NCBI GenBank assembly: GCA_965206015.1
Contig: CBDBIW010000016.1
Location: forward strand, 1-64,000
Length of the DNA: 64,000 nucleotides
Reading direction: 5' to 3'
DNA from: JAJCYL01 sp965206015
GTDB taxonomy: Bacteria > Bacteroidota > Bacteroidia > Cytophagales > Cyclobacteriaceae
In this document: piece by piece, positions 42,345 to 53,389 of the stretch
Numbering within the stretch: the first letter of the stretch is position 1
Layout: each line of letters begins with the position of its first letter
Notes under the pieces: model-generated
Told to the model about the DNA's origin: nothing
Database searches by the model: none
The model's input: the letters and a program-made list of their open reading frames with translations, nothing else
Position numbers and translations under genes: made by a program

Positions 42345-43478
42345 ATGAAGTATATTGGTTTTGTTATGATAGCCTTTGTGCTTTCGACATGTATTACCCC
42401 AATTAATCTGGACCCTGATGAGCCAGATGACATCCTGATCATCGATGGATTTATTACTGATCAAGAAGGGGTTTTTGAGGTTGTGATCTCTCGGCTCTCA
42501 CGATTTGCCAGTATTGCGAATGGGGGTCAGGAACGATTCGACAAAGATTCTGAGGTTTTTATAACCGATCAAAACAGTAATAGATTTGATATGCAGGTAA
42601 TTCCTTTGACTCGTAATGAAGTTACCAACCCTTGTGCTGCAACTGGAAGTTGTTGTCCTACGGGAACTATACTTCAAATTGAGTCACTTGGCTTTCGCAC
42701 CGACGGAACATTTAAAGGAGAGGTTGGGAATACCTATACACTGAACGTCACCACCTTTAATGGATTTCATTATCAGTCGACTCCTCAAACAATTATCCCC
42801 GGACCAGAAATAGATTCTGTTAGTTATCGATACAAAGAACTTCCAAGCTCTGATCCTGTATCATTTGAATCAGGGGTGGAGCTTTTTTCGCATTGGCAAG
42901 ATCCAGTAGAGACTTCAAACTTTCACTCATGGAGAATTAATGGGATATATAAGATTGAAACACCCTCAAAATCTGGGGTGTGCTGTTTGATAGATCCAAA
43001 TGATGTAAATGCTCAAATTAGTTGCTGGATAAATGAGACAAATATCAAAGGAAATAAATTGGCCTTTAGTGACTTACAATCTAATGGTTCACTCATTTCG
43101 CAAAGAGTCGGGTTGATACAAGATGATGGCTTAAGGTTTGCCAGTCGCGAACTAAGTGTGGACAAGCAATATTATGCAGAGGTTGAACAATGGTCACTAA
43201 CCGAAGAGGCATTTGCTTTTTTTCAATTGTTAGAATCTCAAATTGAAATTGATGGAGATATTTTCGATCCTCCACCTGCAGAAATCAGGGGAAATATAAC
43301 CAACCTCGATCGGCCGGATGCAATAGTGATCGGATTCTTTGGAGCTTATTCTGTCCAAAAGAAAGGGATATTTATTAAAAGATCTGACTTGGAAGATATT
43401 CAATTTAATCCCCGTCCCTGTGGTGATTGCCGCAGCAGGGCTGGAGCACAAGTGCCAATTCCAGAGGTGTACCGATAA
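42345..43478 (+). CDS. DUF4249 outer-membrane-associated lipoprotein
   Basis: A protein of 377 residues. The lipoprotein-type start (MKYIGFVMIAFVLSTCITPI, lipid Cys about 16) leads to the DUF4249 opening DDILIIDGFITDQEGVFEVVISRLSRF. It is rich in beta structure with paired Cys (ATGSCCPTG, GVCCLIDP, CGDCRSR). DUF4249 proteins usually accompany a TonB-dependent receptor; none is adjacent here. The family role in substrate capture is unproven. Confidence 0.8.
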   Translation: MKYIGFVMIAFVLSTCITPINLDPDEPDDILIIDGFITDQEGVFEVVISRLSRFASIANGGQERFDKDSEVFITDQNSNRFDMQVIPLTRNEVTNPCAATGSCCPTGTILQIESLGFRTDGTFKGEVGNTYTLNVTTFNGFHYQSTPQTIIPGPEIDSVSYRYKELPSSDPVSFESGVELFSHWQDPVETSNFHSWRINGIYKIETPSKSGVCCLIDPNDVNAQISCWINETNIKGNKLAFSDLQSNGSLISQRVGLIQDDGLRFASRELSVDKQYYAEVEQWSLTEEAFAFFQLLESQIEIDGDIFDPPPAEIRGNITNLDRPDAIVIGFFGAYSVQKKGIFIKRSDLEDIQFNPRPCGDCRSRAGAQVPIPEVYR

Positions 43479-43481
43479 TCT

Positions 43482-44621
43482 CTATTCGCTAATCAGTGAT
43501 TTTATAAAATCCACCTCTGATTTCTTATAAGGCGAACCATCTTTACGAAAGATGTCATGGTGCCAGATATCTGGCTCAGCTTGGAAATCTTCCACCCAGG
43601 AACTCCAGGGATATTTAGTCTGGGTTTTGCCATCTACCAAACCCCAATTGATTGCAGATACTTTCTCTGATTTCAAAATCGGAAGAATATTTTCGAAAGT
43701 ATTTTCGAATCCTCGGGCAAGAAATTCAGTGCAAATTAGTGGTTTGCCGTACTTTTTAAGCTCTTTAATCTTCTGTTTCACTTTATCTGGCGCATCATAG
43801 GCATGGAAGGAAATTATATCTGAATTCTCAATCATAAACCTGTCTACCTCTGGCAAGCTGTCAGGATTTCCCCAGTTCTTAATTTTACCTCTCCATATAC
43901 CTGAGGTGATGGGCTGTGACGGATTTACTTCTCTTGTCCATTCAACGACTTTTTTGATGAGTGCAAGGCTGTAATCATGTTTGTTATCGACCTCCTTACT
44001 GTTGTTTCTTGACACATTATCTGGTTCATTGTAAATGTCCCATAATAGCACACGCTGATCGTTTTTAAAAAGTGTGAGAACTCCTTTAATATAGCTTTCC
44101 AATTCATTGTGTCTACTGGTGTCACCAAGAATAGCCGCTCCCGGGGCTTGAACCCAACCAGAATTGTGCCTGTGAGGAACGGGATTTGGTTGTTTCCCAT
44201 ATTTTGGAACCGGATTCCATACGTCATCCAACAGTACAAACATCGTTTTAATACCATGCCTGGAAGATATTTGCAGGTACTCCTCAAGGCGTGACTTAAA
44301 TCCTTCGCGCTCATGTTCCCATAATAGGTTGTGTAAGTACACCCGCATGATATTCATACCGACATCTTCTGCCCACCCAAGTTCACGATCAATAGTCACA
44401 GAATCCCAAGTGTCACGCATCCAGAATTCAAGCTGGTTTATGGAAGAACTAGGATTGAAATTAGAGCCGACTAACCAGGGTTGATTATCATACCAGGAGT
44501 TAGACTTTTCTGCAGACCAGGTAGTGGTAATCAAAGAATCTTCCGTATATTGTTTCTTTGAAGAACTGGTACAAGAGATTGAAAAAATAACCATGAAGAG
44601 GAGAAAATGAGGTTGATTCAT
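43482..44621 (-). CDS. GH5-like glycoside hydrolase lipoprotein
   Basis: The start MNQPHFLLFMVIFSISCTSS gives a lipobox and 379 residues; an upstream ATG at 44717 adds 32 residues that spoil the signal. The acid/base Glu is in LLWDIYNEPDN and the probable nucleophile Glu is in PLICTEFLARG, a clan A (GH5-type) arrangement. It should act on a beta-linked polysaccharide at the cell surface or periplasm. It converges with the DUF4249 gene 3 bases away. Confidence 0.82.
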   Translation of the reverse strand: MNQPHFLLFMVIFSISCTSSSKKQYTEDSLITTTWSAEKSNSWYDNQPWLVGSNFNPSSSINQLEFWMRDTWDSVTIDRELGWAEDVGMNIMRVYLHNLLWEHEREGFKSRLEEYLQISSRHGIKTMFVLLDDVWNPVPKYGKQPNPVPHRHNSGWVQAPGAAILGDTSRHNELESYIKGVLTLFKNDQRVLLWDIYNEPDNVSRNNSKEVDNKHDYSLALIKKVVEWTREVNPSQPITSGIWRGKIKNWGNPDSLPEVDRFMIENSDIISFHAYDAPDKVKQKIKELKKYGKPLICTEFLARGFENTFENILPILKSEKVSAINWGLVDGKTQTKYPWSSWVEDFQAEPDIWHHDIFRKDGSPYKKSEVDFIKSLISE

Positions 44622-44905
44622 AGTACTAATTGCAGTTAGGGATGGCCCTTGAAAGACGGATGTTGTTCCCCAAAATTGAGGGAAAAGGGATAAAATTTGG
44701 TACTTCGCGCCTTTCATTGGATGATTTTAAGCTAAGATATCGAAAATGAAGAACCGTCATCACAAATCTGCTAATTTCGCCTTTACGGAAAGCATGCAAT
44801 GGATAGATTGATCAACTTTAACCCATTGTGCTAATTAGACGATAGCAGTTTTCAAGTTACTGATTGATCTGTTGCAATCAGATGGGTTGACCAACTGAAC
44901 GACAG

Positions 44906-45119
44906 TTATAGAAATAGCTGTCTTGAAAAGCGCAAGTATCCTTTATCAGGAGCATTGTCAAAGGTCTGTTGACAAATTCCAGATCGCTTTTCTCTGGAGA
45001 TTTTACATCCCTCCAAAGGCATCGGGTCGACACTGAAGTACGCTTCAAACTCAAGGAATCGAGCAGCTAATTTTTGACGGATGATTTCCAATTGCCCGAA
45101 ACAATTGTCACTTTCGTCT
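44906..45119 (-). pseudogene. IS982-family transposase fragment
   Basis: The frame reads EIIRQKLAARFLEFEAYFSVD, PMPLEGCKISREKRSGIC and FDNAPDKGYL. This matches the middle of IS982-type transposases (VDSMPLEVCK, SRxxRSxICK, APDKGYCAS), but only about 65 codons remain. The rest of the 799-base gap (44622 to 45420) includes a minus-strand 60-codon frame at 45138 to 45320 that I cannot identify. Confidence 0.75.
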
Positions 45120-45420
45120 ATTTATACGGTGTTCGGTCTATTGGATAGGGAAAAGCACCACTGTCATCAGATTTAATCTTGTTAAACAGCCGGTTTTTGA
45201 ATCAGTGAATAAGGGCGGTGTTCCTGATTTTGGTATTTTTCCATTTTCATCAAAGCAACTCAGTTCAAGTGATTTGATTGTTTGAAGATCTAATTTACTG
45301 ATAATCACGCTTATGAACACTTTTCCTTACTCCTGATTTAATTACCACAACGGGTATATGTATTAGTGTTTTTTTATATATTAGTTAGTGTTTTTTTTAA
45401 CCAGCCAAAATTTTTACGAA

Positions 45421-46071
45421 ATGGATTTTTTAAAAAATCACGTTGCTATTTTCATAGCAGCCATCGTCTTGGCGGGATGTCAGGATGAACCTTCTCCTAA
45501 TACTATACCACACGACAATATTTCTGACGTGTTTAAATTAGTAGATGAAGGAGAAGTCGTTTTTGTCTCGTCACTCACCGCTCCTAATGTGGGTGAACTC
45601 TACTGGGCAATTGACGGATGGTCTTATGGGTGGTCAGAGGACGAAGACTTAGAAGGTACAAACACCAGAACATTAGGAGAAGTTTGTAGGGGTTCAGGAG
45701 TTGGATTTGCCAGGTGTGTCAAAAAATATGTAGATAATGGGGGATGTGTTAAGATTTCCAAGGACGGGAGTGAATATGTTGCAGCATCTACAACATGCCC
45801 CAGGTTTGTTGGCACTTGTAGAAATTTTAGCTCATGCACTCCAACAATATACGATTTACTCCCACGAAGCATAAGAGGTCAATTCAGGTCATCATCTCAA
45901 ACCAGGATGAAATATATTAAGGTAAGTTTAAAAACTCACAAGCCAATAATTCCTAGTGCTAGTTACTTGACTAATGATGTGAGTACAGCGATTAGTCTCA
46001 TAAGAAGTTATCCTCGACCAGTCAAAATCGTTGATGACAATTATTGTGACTCTAATGGAAATTGTTATTAA
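45421..46071 (+). CDS. Cys-rich putative lipoprotein, unknown
   Basis: Start MDFLKNHVAIFIAAIVLAGC (lipid Cys20) gives 216 residues. Many cysteines (EVCRGSGVGFARCVK, GGCVKIS, TTCPRFVGTCRNFSSC, YCDSNGNCY) suggest several disulfides outside the cytoplasm. No family recognised. Flanked by decayed transposase DNA and unannotated sequence, it may be an acquired orphan. Confidence 0.65.
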   Translation: MDFLKNHVAIFIAAIVLAGCQDEPSPNTIPHDNISDVFKLVDEGEVVFVSSLTAPNVGELYWAIDGWSYGWSEDEDLEGTNTRTLGEVCRGSGVGFARCVKKYVDNGGCVKISKDGSEYVAASTTCPRFVGTCRNFSSCTPTIYDLLPRSIRGQFRSSSQTRMKYIKVSLKTHKPIIPSASYLTNDVSTAISLIRSYPRPVKIVDDNYCDSNGNCY

Positions 46072-46380
46072 AAAAGGTCGCAAATATCGCTTCAAAGCTT
46101 AGAGAAAGTCATGCGCTTAACTAAAACGCTTAATAAAGACCTGGAGAGACTCCAAAGCTGATATATTAGGGAAAAGGCAATGGCACTCTTCCTATGTTAT
46201 AGAAGAGAAAGCCCCTGGCCAGTGCCGGCTACGCACCCGGAAGGATTTGCAGGGGCAATCAGGGGAGAGTTAAAAATCTGTTTTTCAAGTACTTATATTT
46301 TAGGTCTACAAACAGCTTTTGCACAAAGTGAAAACTTCACTTAATGCTTCCCAAAAGAAGTAATAGGATTAATCAAATAT
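46072..46380. other. 309-base gap, nothing recognised
   Basis: No supportable gene, RNA or structured repeat seen. Confidence 0.4.
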
Positions 46381-46584
46381 TTATTCCAGCCCCAATTCTT
46401 GACACTTTTTTATCAATCTATGTACCTGGGAGTGTGTCCATTCCTTGCCTCGTATAGTACGGATACCAAGTTCATTGAAACCTTTTGCAATATTCGTGGT
46501 GCCCGTTATTCCTTCTCCGTAACGTATGCGGTTTAATTTCTTACCCATTTTCTTGGCAAAGTGCTCCGCCCTAATCTGACCCAT
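46381..46584 (-). pseudogene. Short recombinase-like C-terminal fragment
   Basis: A frame of 67 residues: KGFNELGIRTIRGKEWTHSQVHRLIKK resembles the C-terminal HTH of serine recombinases (NERGIxTxRGKxWTxSxVxRLL). No catalytic domain is present. A decayed resolvase or a small independent HTH protein are both possible. Confidence 0.4.
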
Positions 46585-46585
46585 T

Positions 46586-46774
46586 TTACCAATAGTATTG
46601 TGTGGTGGCTAAATCTTCAGTTAATTCAGGCTCATAGCCAGTTAATGATAATTCAGGAAAAACTATAGTGTCGACGCCATGAGAAATAGCGGTATCAATT
46701 AACGTCTTATGGTGATTGATATTTTTGAGGATGTTACCTTTGACTGGTTTCGTTTGTGCTACACAGATTTTCAT
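46586..46774 (-). pseudogene. N-terminal fragment of a carbon-nitrogen hydrolase (nitrilase family)
   Basis: A frame of 62 residues beginning MKICVAQTKPVKGN, with TIVFPELSLTGYEPEL holding the catalytic Glu of nitrilase-family amidases. The Lys and Cys of the triad and the remaining roughly 200 residues are absent. A truncated gene. Confidence 0.75.
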
Positions 46775-46805
46775 TGTACAGCGAGCTGTTGTGTTAAGTG
46801 ATAAA

Positions 46806-46827
46806 ATTAATATTAGCTAATATTAAT
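46806..46827. promoter_or_regulatory. Perfect 22-bp palindrome
   Basis: ATTAATATTAG at 46806 to 46816 is followed directly by its reverse complement at 46817 to 46827. It lies just upstream of the nitrilase-like fragment and about 250 bases before katG. Operator-like, function unknown. The rest of the gap to 47074 is AT-rich promoter-type DNA. Confidence 0.4.
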
Positions 46828-47074
46828 ACAGGACTTCCGAACTACAGTAGCATTGAATACTCGATCAAACATGTAGCTCATCAGGAAGTTAACGATTTGG
46901 TGGCAGAGGCCTATCGATAACATCTAAATAATCCTTACCTTCGAGTACTATAGTTCTTTAAATTAATAACTTTTTGTTGTTGGATAGGGTCATAGCTGTA
47001 CTAATAATTAAAATAATATTATCAATAAAGATCATGGTAAATTTGTTCTTACAATCAATCTAAATTTATCAAAA

Positions 47075-49324
<2,250 letters not shown>

Positions 49325-50077
49325 CTTAACAGGGTTTAACTGGCGGCAAAGCTGATCATTTTAAGTTTGGGAAGGGGTTTGGCAACAGATCCCTTCTTAA
49401 TTTCTCAAGACCTGTGGTTGGTTTCGTGACTGATATTAGGAAGTCATGCACTCAACAGCAGTCATGGTGCTTAGTTGTTGCTGCTCAAAAATTGCTTAAT
49501 TTCTTTTTTTCTACTTGAGTGATTTGCTGTTTTCACAGATTCCAATATAGAAAAACTAAGATTACTGTACTCAGGATTAGCAGTATGAATCCGTATTTGA
49601 TTATTTTTCTCCAGTTCATAGTGGTATGGTTTGAATTAGTTATGAACCAAATGTATCTGCAAGGTAAATACCATACACGCTAAAGTGACCAGTGACAACG
49701 CATAGGTATGAAATACAAGAATTTATGTGACGACTTACCTTGTTTAGGGATGAATTACAAGGTGTTTATTGGTCTATTCACTCCTAAAAAAGGGGACATA
49801 GCTTCTTGAAACCGGGATGGTTTTATCCGTATCTGAAAGTTGGAGTAACAATCCTTGAGCGTTTCCTGTAACATAGGTGATACGAAAACGTTGTAACGAA
49901 TCCTTGATCAGAACCACTTTTTCGCTTATTCATATGATCAAGGGCAAAGAGTGCCAATAGGAAAGCAGCAACAAGAAGGATAAAGATTAGCATAGCTGGA
50001 TATTGAAGTAACGGATTTTAACTTACTTAATTTACGGTATAAAAAAATAAATAGTAAAATAATATCTTGAATTCTTC
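49325..50077. other. 753-base gap with one possible micro-ORF
   Basis: A minus-strand 28-codon frame at 49533 to 49619 (MNWRKIIKYGFILLILSTVI, then LVFLYWNL) looks like a single-helix membrane peptide. Nothing else in the gap is recognisable. Translation of the micro-ORF is unsupported beyond its composition. Confidence 0.3.
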
Positions 50078-50674
50078 CTATTTAGGAAGAAACTGCTCAA
50101 AAATAACCTGTCCGGTTTCTAAATCTTCACCTCCAACTTCTAAATAGTTCACCTCGTGGAAGAAACTGTCCTCTACCATATGCATGAAAATATAGTGCAT
50201 TCGGGCTTTTCTACCATTGATTGAAACAACTGCTTCAATTTTTCCATCGCCTCTTTGAACAATATTAAATTTTGTGGCCTTGTAGGATACAATTGAAGCC
50301 GTACTTTGACCAATTTCGGTATCAAAAACCTTGAGTTTATAAGCCATATTGCGCTCTACCCACTTTAGTTCTCTTACCTTTCCGCCTTGATAATTATTGT
50401 ACCTTTTCCAATAAATTTTGGCTGGGTCTTTAACATTTAATGATCCGTCATCTTTTAGGTTAGCATCATAGACCACCACATTCTTACTAATATTTCTCTG
50501 TATGAAGAATAGCCTTTCAGGTGTTCTTATTGGAGTTGGGTAGTTAAAGTATTCTACTGATGACTTACCTCCTAAACTATCCAGATCAAGAACCTTTTTT
50601 TGAGCTCGCATATCATACAGAACCGCAAAGTGAAGCAATACTGGCAGGGCAATTACTTTGTAAAATGAACCCAT
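50078..50674 (-). CDS. Secreted DUF4833 protein
   Basis: A protein of 198 residues with a signal peptide ending near DMRAQ. PIRTPERLFFIQRNISKNVVVYDANL and PAKIYWKRY, then VERNMAYKLKVFD match DUF4833, a periplasmic family of unknown function in Bacteroidota. It lies 14 bases after the beta-barrel gene on the same strand, so they are probably cotranscribed. Confidence 0.75.
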   Translation of the reverse strand: MGSFYKVIALPVLLHFAVLYDMRAQKKVLDLDSLGGKSSVEYFNYPTPIRTPERLFFIQRNISKNVVVYDANLKDDGSLNVKDPAKIYWKRYNNYQGGKVRELKWVERNMAYKLKVFDTEIGQSTASIVSYKATKFNIVQRGDGKIEAVVSINGRKARMHYIFMHMVEDSFFHEVNYLEVGGEDLETGQVIFEQFLPK

Positions 50675-50688
50675 ATTGGAATACTGAC

Positions 50689-51489
50689 TTATTTCAGCTT
50701 TTTAGCTTTGACAGTACTGGCTCCCTTTCTTAAATCTACAGGATCGAAGCCAAATAAATAGGCCAGGGAAATGGTGACGGTATTGTCCCTAAATTCGAAG
50801 TTTTCAGCGTAGGTCTGCAAGGCACTCGGTTCTGTACCTCGATTAAAAGCCATAATTGAATGACCAAAAGCATAACGACCATCAATCATTAATCTTTGAG
50901 GTTTGTTAAATAGGTCTAATACCACTCCTCCCCCTGCAAGAAAGGCGTATTGGATTCTATTAGAATTTGGCACATAATATTTGTTACCAGCAGGTGTTTC
51001 AGATGGGTCCTTGAAACTGACTCTGAGATTAACATGACCTTTTGCGCTATTTTCATTCAATTCATCAGCCTCAATCCTGGCTTTACCAGCTGCCCACAGC
51101 CTGAATTGTGGGCCTGCATTTATGTAGTACCGAATGGGTGCTTTTCCAAATTGAACACGAAACATTACTGGGGCTGTAATGAAATGGTAGGTGAATTCAC
51201 TTCTAAGGATTATAGAATCGGAGACATTTCTGACGTCGTCGATCCTCCTTTTAGCTCTTTCATAAAGAAGTTCCATGTGAATGGAATACTTTTCGGAGTT
51301 CGTATAGTTAATTACCGTCCCAATATGCCAATTAACGATATTCTTGGGATCATAGCTGTCTTTATAAGCTTTTTCCTGGTAAACCTGATTGGTAAACTGA
51401 GCACCAGATTTTACTCCAAACCAGAATTGCCCATATGACTTAAAGCTGGCAATTAGAAATACAAATAGTAGGAATGTTCTAAGGGACAT
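50689..51489 (-). CDS. Outer-membrane beta-barrel protein, PorT-like
   Basis: A protein of 266 residues: signal peptide (LRTFLLFVFLIASFKSYG), then FWFGVKSGAQFTNQV and repeated amphipathic strands (YSIHMELLYERAKRR, HFITAPVMFRVQFG, RYYINAGPQFRLWAAG), ending in NTVTISLAYLFGF. This is the PorT/outer membrane beta-barrel family pattern. The substrate or partner is unknown. It is divergent from the PorP/SprF gene. Confidence 0.75.
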   Translation of the reverse strand: MSLRTFLLFVFLIASFKSYGQFWFGVKSGAQFTNQVYQEKAYKDSYDPKNIVNWHIGTVINYTNSEKYSIHMELLYERAKRRIDDVRNVSDSIILRSEFTYHFITAPVMFRVQFGKAPIRYYINAGPQFRLWAAGKARIEADELNENSAKGHVNLRVSFKDPSETPAGNKYYVPNSNRIQYAFLAGGGVVLDLFNKPQRLMIDGRYAFGHSIMAFNRGTEPSALQTYAENFEFRDNTVTISLAYLFGFDPVDLRKGASTVKAKKLK

Positions 51490-51759
51490 TGAGTCTTAAA
51501 ATATTCTTATTTTATACCAATTTAAAGTGTAAAACTGATTCATAATGACTACAAATTATATAATTCCGGGAATTAAAGCGTTATTTTGGTCTTTGTTTTG
51601 TCAATTTCCAAGAATATTGAGAAATTTGAGTAATAACGTTAAGAACTAAGTTTTAAATACACCTGCGCTGATACATTTTTAAAAAACCAAACCAGATTGC
51701 CTACAAAGACTATGACCTAACGTGATGACATTTTAAATATCGAAGGTAAATAGCACATA

Positions 51760-53340
51760 ATGAGGAAATATCTATTCTGGATAGTTTTTTATGCGTCTCA
51801 TTTTTCGGCACGAGCACAAGAACCTCCCGTTTACAGTCAGTTTTTTATTAATCCTTACATCTACAATCCGGCTTATGCTGGAATTGACGGGCAGACGGTC
51901 ATCTCAGCCATGTACAGGCAGCAATGGGTTGGCCTGCGTGGTGCTCCCACTATTAGTCACGTTACTTTTCACACACCTTTGGAGGGTGGGATCGGAGTGG
52001 GTGCTTTCGCATTTAATGAAAATCAGAGTGCCCTTACAGCCTCCGGTATTAAGGGAACTGTTAGCTATTTGGCCAATTTTGATCGCAAACACTGGATTCG
52101 ATTTGGTTTGTCATTGGGTGCGGGTTCAAGCAGTTTGAATTTAGATGAAGTGGACAATCCGTCCGATCCTGCATTTGCCAGTATTGTTGACCGTGGTTTT
52201 TATGCACTTGGTGATTTTGGAATGACTTACCACTCAGGCAATTTTAATTTTGGGGTATCCTTGCCAAGCCTTTTTAGAGGCAATATCATAACCAGAGATT
52301 CATTTGCACCAATTGATTTTAAGCCGACGGATAATCTTTTTCTTAAAACAAATTACCACGTAGGATTTTTAAATGACAATTACGTTTGGGAACCACACGT
52401 GCTCTACCGGTTTTCTAGCCGAAATGCGAATCAACTTGAAGTAGCCAACGTTATTCACGTATTGCATCACATTTGGTTTGGTGCCTCTTATAGACAAGTT
52501 GGTGATTCATTTACTGAAGGAAATATTGTGGCCCTGTTTGGAATAAAGGTAAAAGAGAAGCTGGCCATTGGTTATGCCTTCGAACTCGGAGACACAGAGG
52601 TCAATAGCTTCACAGGCAATACCCATGAGATCCACATTGGATTTCACTTAAGTTCAAAAAAGGAACATGCTGAACATATATCATCATTTATTAAAAGACA
52701 TAGAAAAACTATCAGAGAAAGAAAAGCAGAAGCTGATGCGCGCAGATTCGCTTCCCTGGAGAGATTAGGTGATGATCCTGAAGAGAACTCTTTATTACAG
52801 ACCAACAATCCACCGGAAGATTCTTCTGAAAATACCGATGAATCAGACCCTGTGGAAACAACTGATGGAACAGGCTCTGCAGACAATAATTTAACTGATC
52901 CGGGGCAAACAGATCAAAACCTAACTAATTCGCCCATTGATAATGTTAATAATGTGGACAGGGGTGATACTGTTCTGCCGATTGTGCCAGAAACAGACAA
53001 TCCAATTGACCACACATTAACCAATGACAACAGGACTCCGGATCAACTTTCACAATCTGATGAACCATTAAGAGTACGTAGTGGCAGTCATCTCCTGGAG
53101 TTAATGACGGGCAATTATGTAATCAATGGAGCGTTTAGAGAATTTGACCATGCTGAAGACTTTAGTGACAAGCTTTTTGAACAGGGATTTCATGATATCA
53201 AAGTTGGTTATGTAACAGCAACGGGCTACTACTATGTAGTAGTCAACAAGGTAGATGATGAAAAGGCTGCCATGGCAGAAGCCAAGAGGTTGCGGGGTAG
53301 AAATGGATTTGAAAAAACTTGGGTATTGTCAGTAGAATAA
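51760..53340 (+). CDS. PorP/SprF-family outer-membrane protein with SPOR-like C-terminus
   Basis: A protein of 526 residues: signal peptide, then EPPVYSQFFINPYIYNPAYAGI, the unmistakable PorP/SprF opening, and a beta barrel to about residue 305. A long acidic Asn/Asp/Thr-rich linker (about 340 to 445) joins to a C-terminal SPOR-like domain (HLLELMTGNYVINGAF, FSDKLFEQGFHDIKVGYV, YYYVVVNKV). SprF-type proteins work with the type IX secretion system, especially for cargo with type B gliding sorting domains like the next gene. Most family members end after the barrel, so the tail is notable. Confidence 0.85.
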   Translation: MRKYLFWIVFYASHFSARAQEPPVYSQFFINPYIYNPAYAGIDGQTVISAMYRQQWVGLRGAPTISHVTFHTPLEGGIGVGAFAFNENQSALTASGIKGTVSYLANFDRKHWIRFGLSLGAGSSSLNLDEVDNPSDPAFASIVDRGFYALGDFGMTYHSGNFNFGVSLPSLFRGNIITRDSFAPIDFKPTDNLFLKTNYHVGFLNDNYVWEPHVLYRFSSRNANQLEVANVIHVLHHIWFGASYRQVGDSFTEGNIVALFGIKVKEKLAIGYAFELGDTEVNSFTGNTHEIHIGFHLSSKKEHAEHISSFIKRHRKTIRERKAEADARRFASLERLGDDPEENSLLQTNNPPEDSSENTDESDPVETTDGTGSADNNLTDPGQTDQNLTNSPIDNVNNVDRGDTVLPIVPETDNPIDHTLTNDNRTPDQLSQSDEPLRVRSGSHLLELMTGNYVINGAFREFDHAEDFSDKLFEQGFHDIKVGYVTATGYYYVVVNKVDDEKAAMAEAKRLRGRNGFEKTWVLSVE

Positions 53341-53389
53341 ATTAATGGTTATGTTGAAGAGAGATCAAAAATTTATTTCGAGAACAGAT

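Noticed and set aside
45138..45320. 60-codon minus-strand frame as a gene
   Set aside because: No family resemblance and flanked by transposase debris; kept only as part of the gap description.
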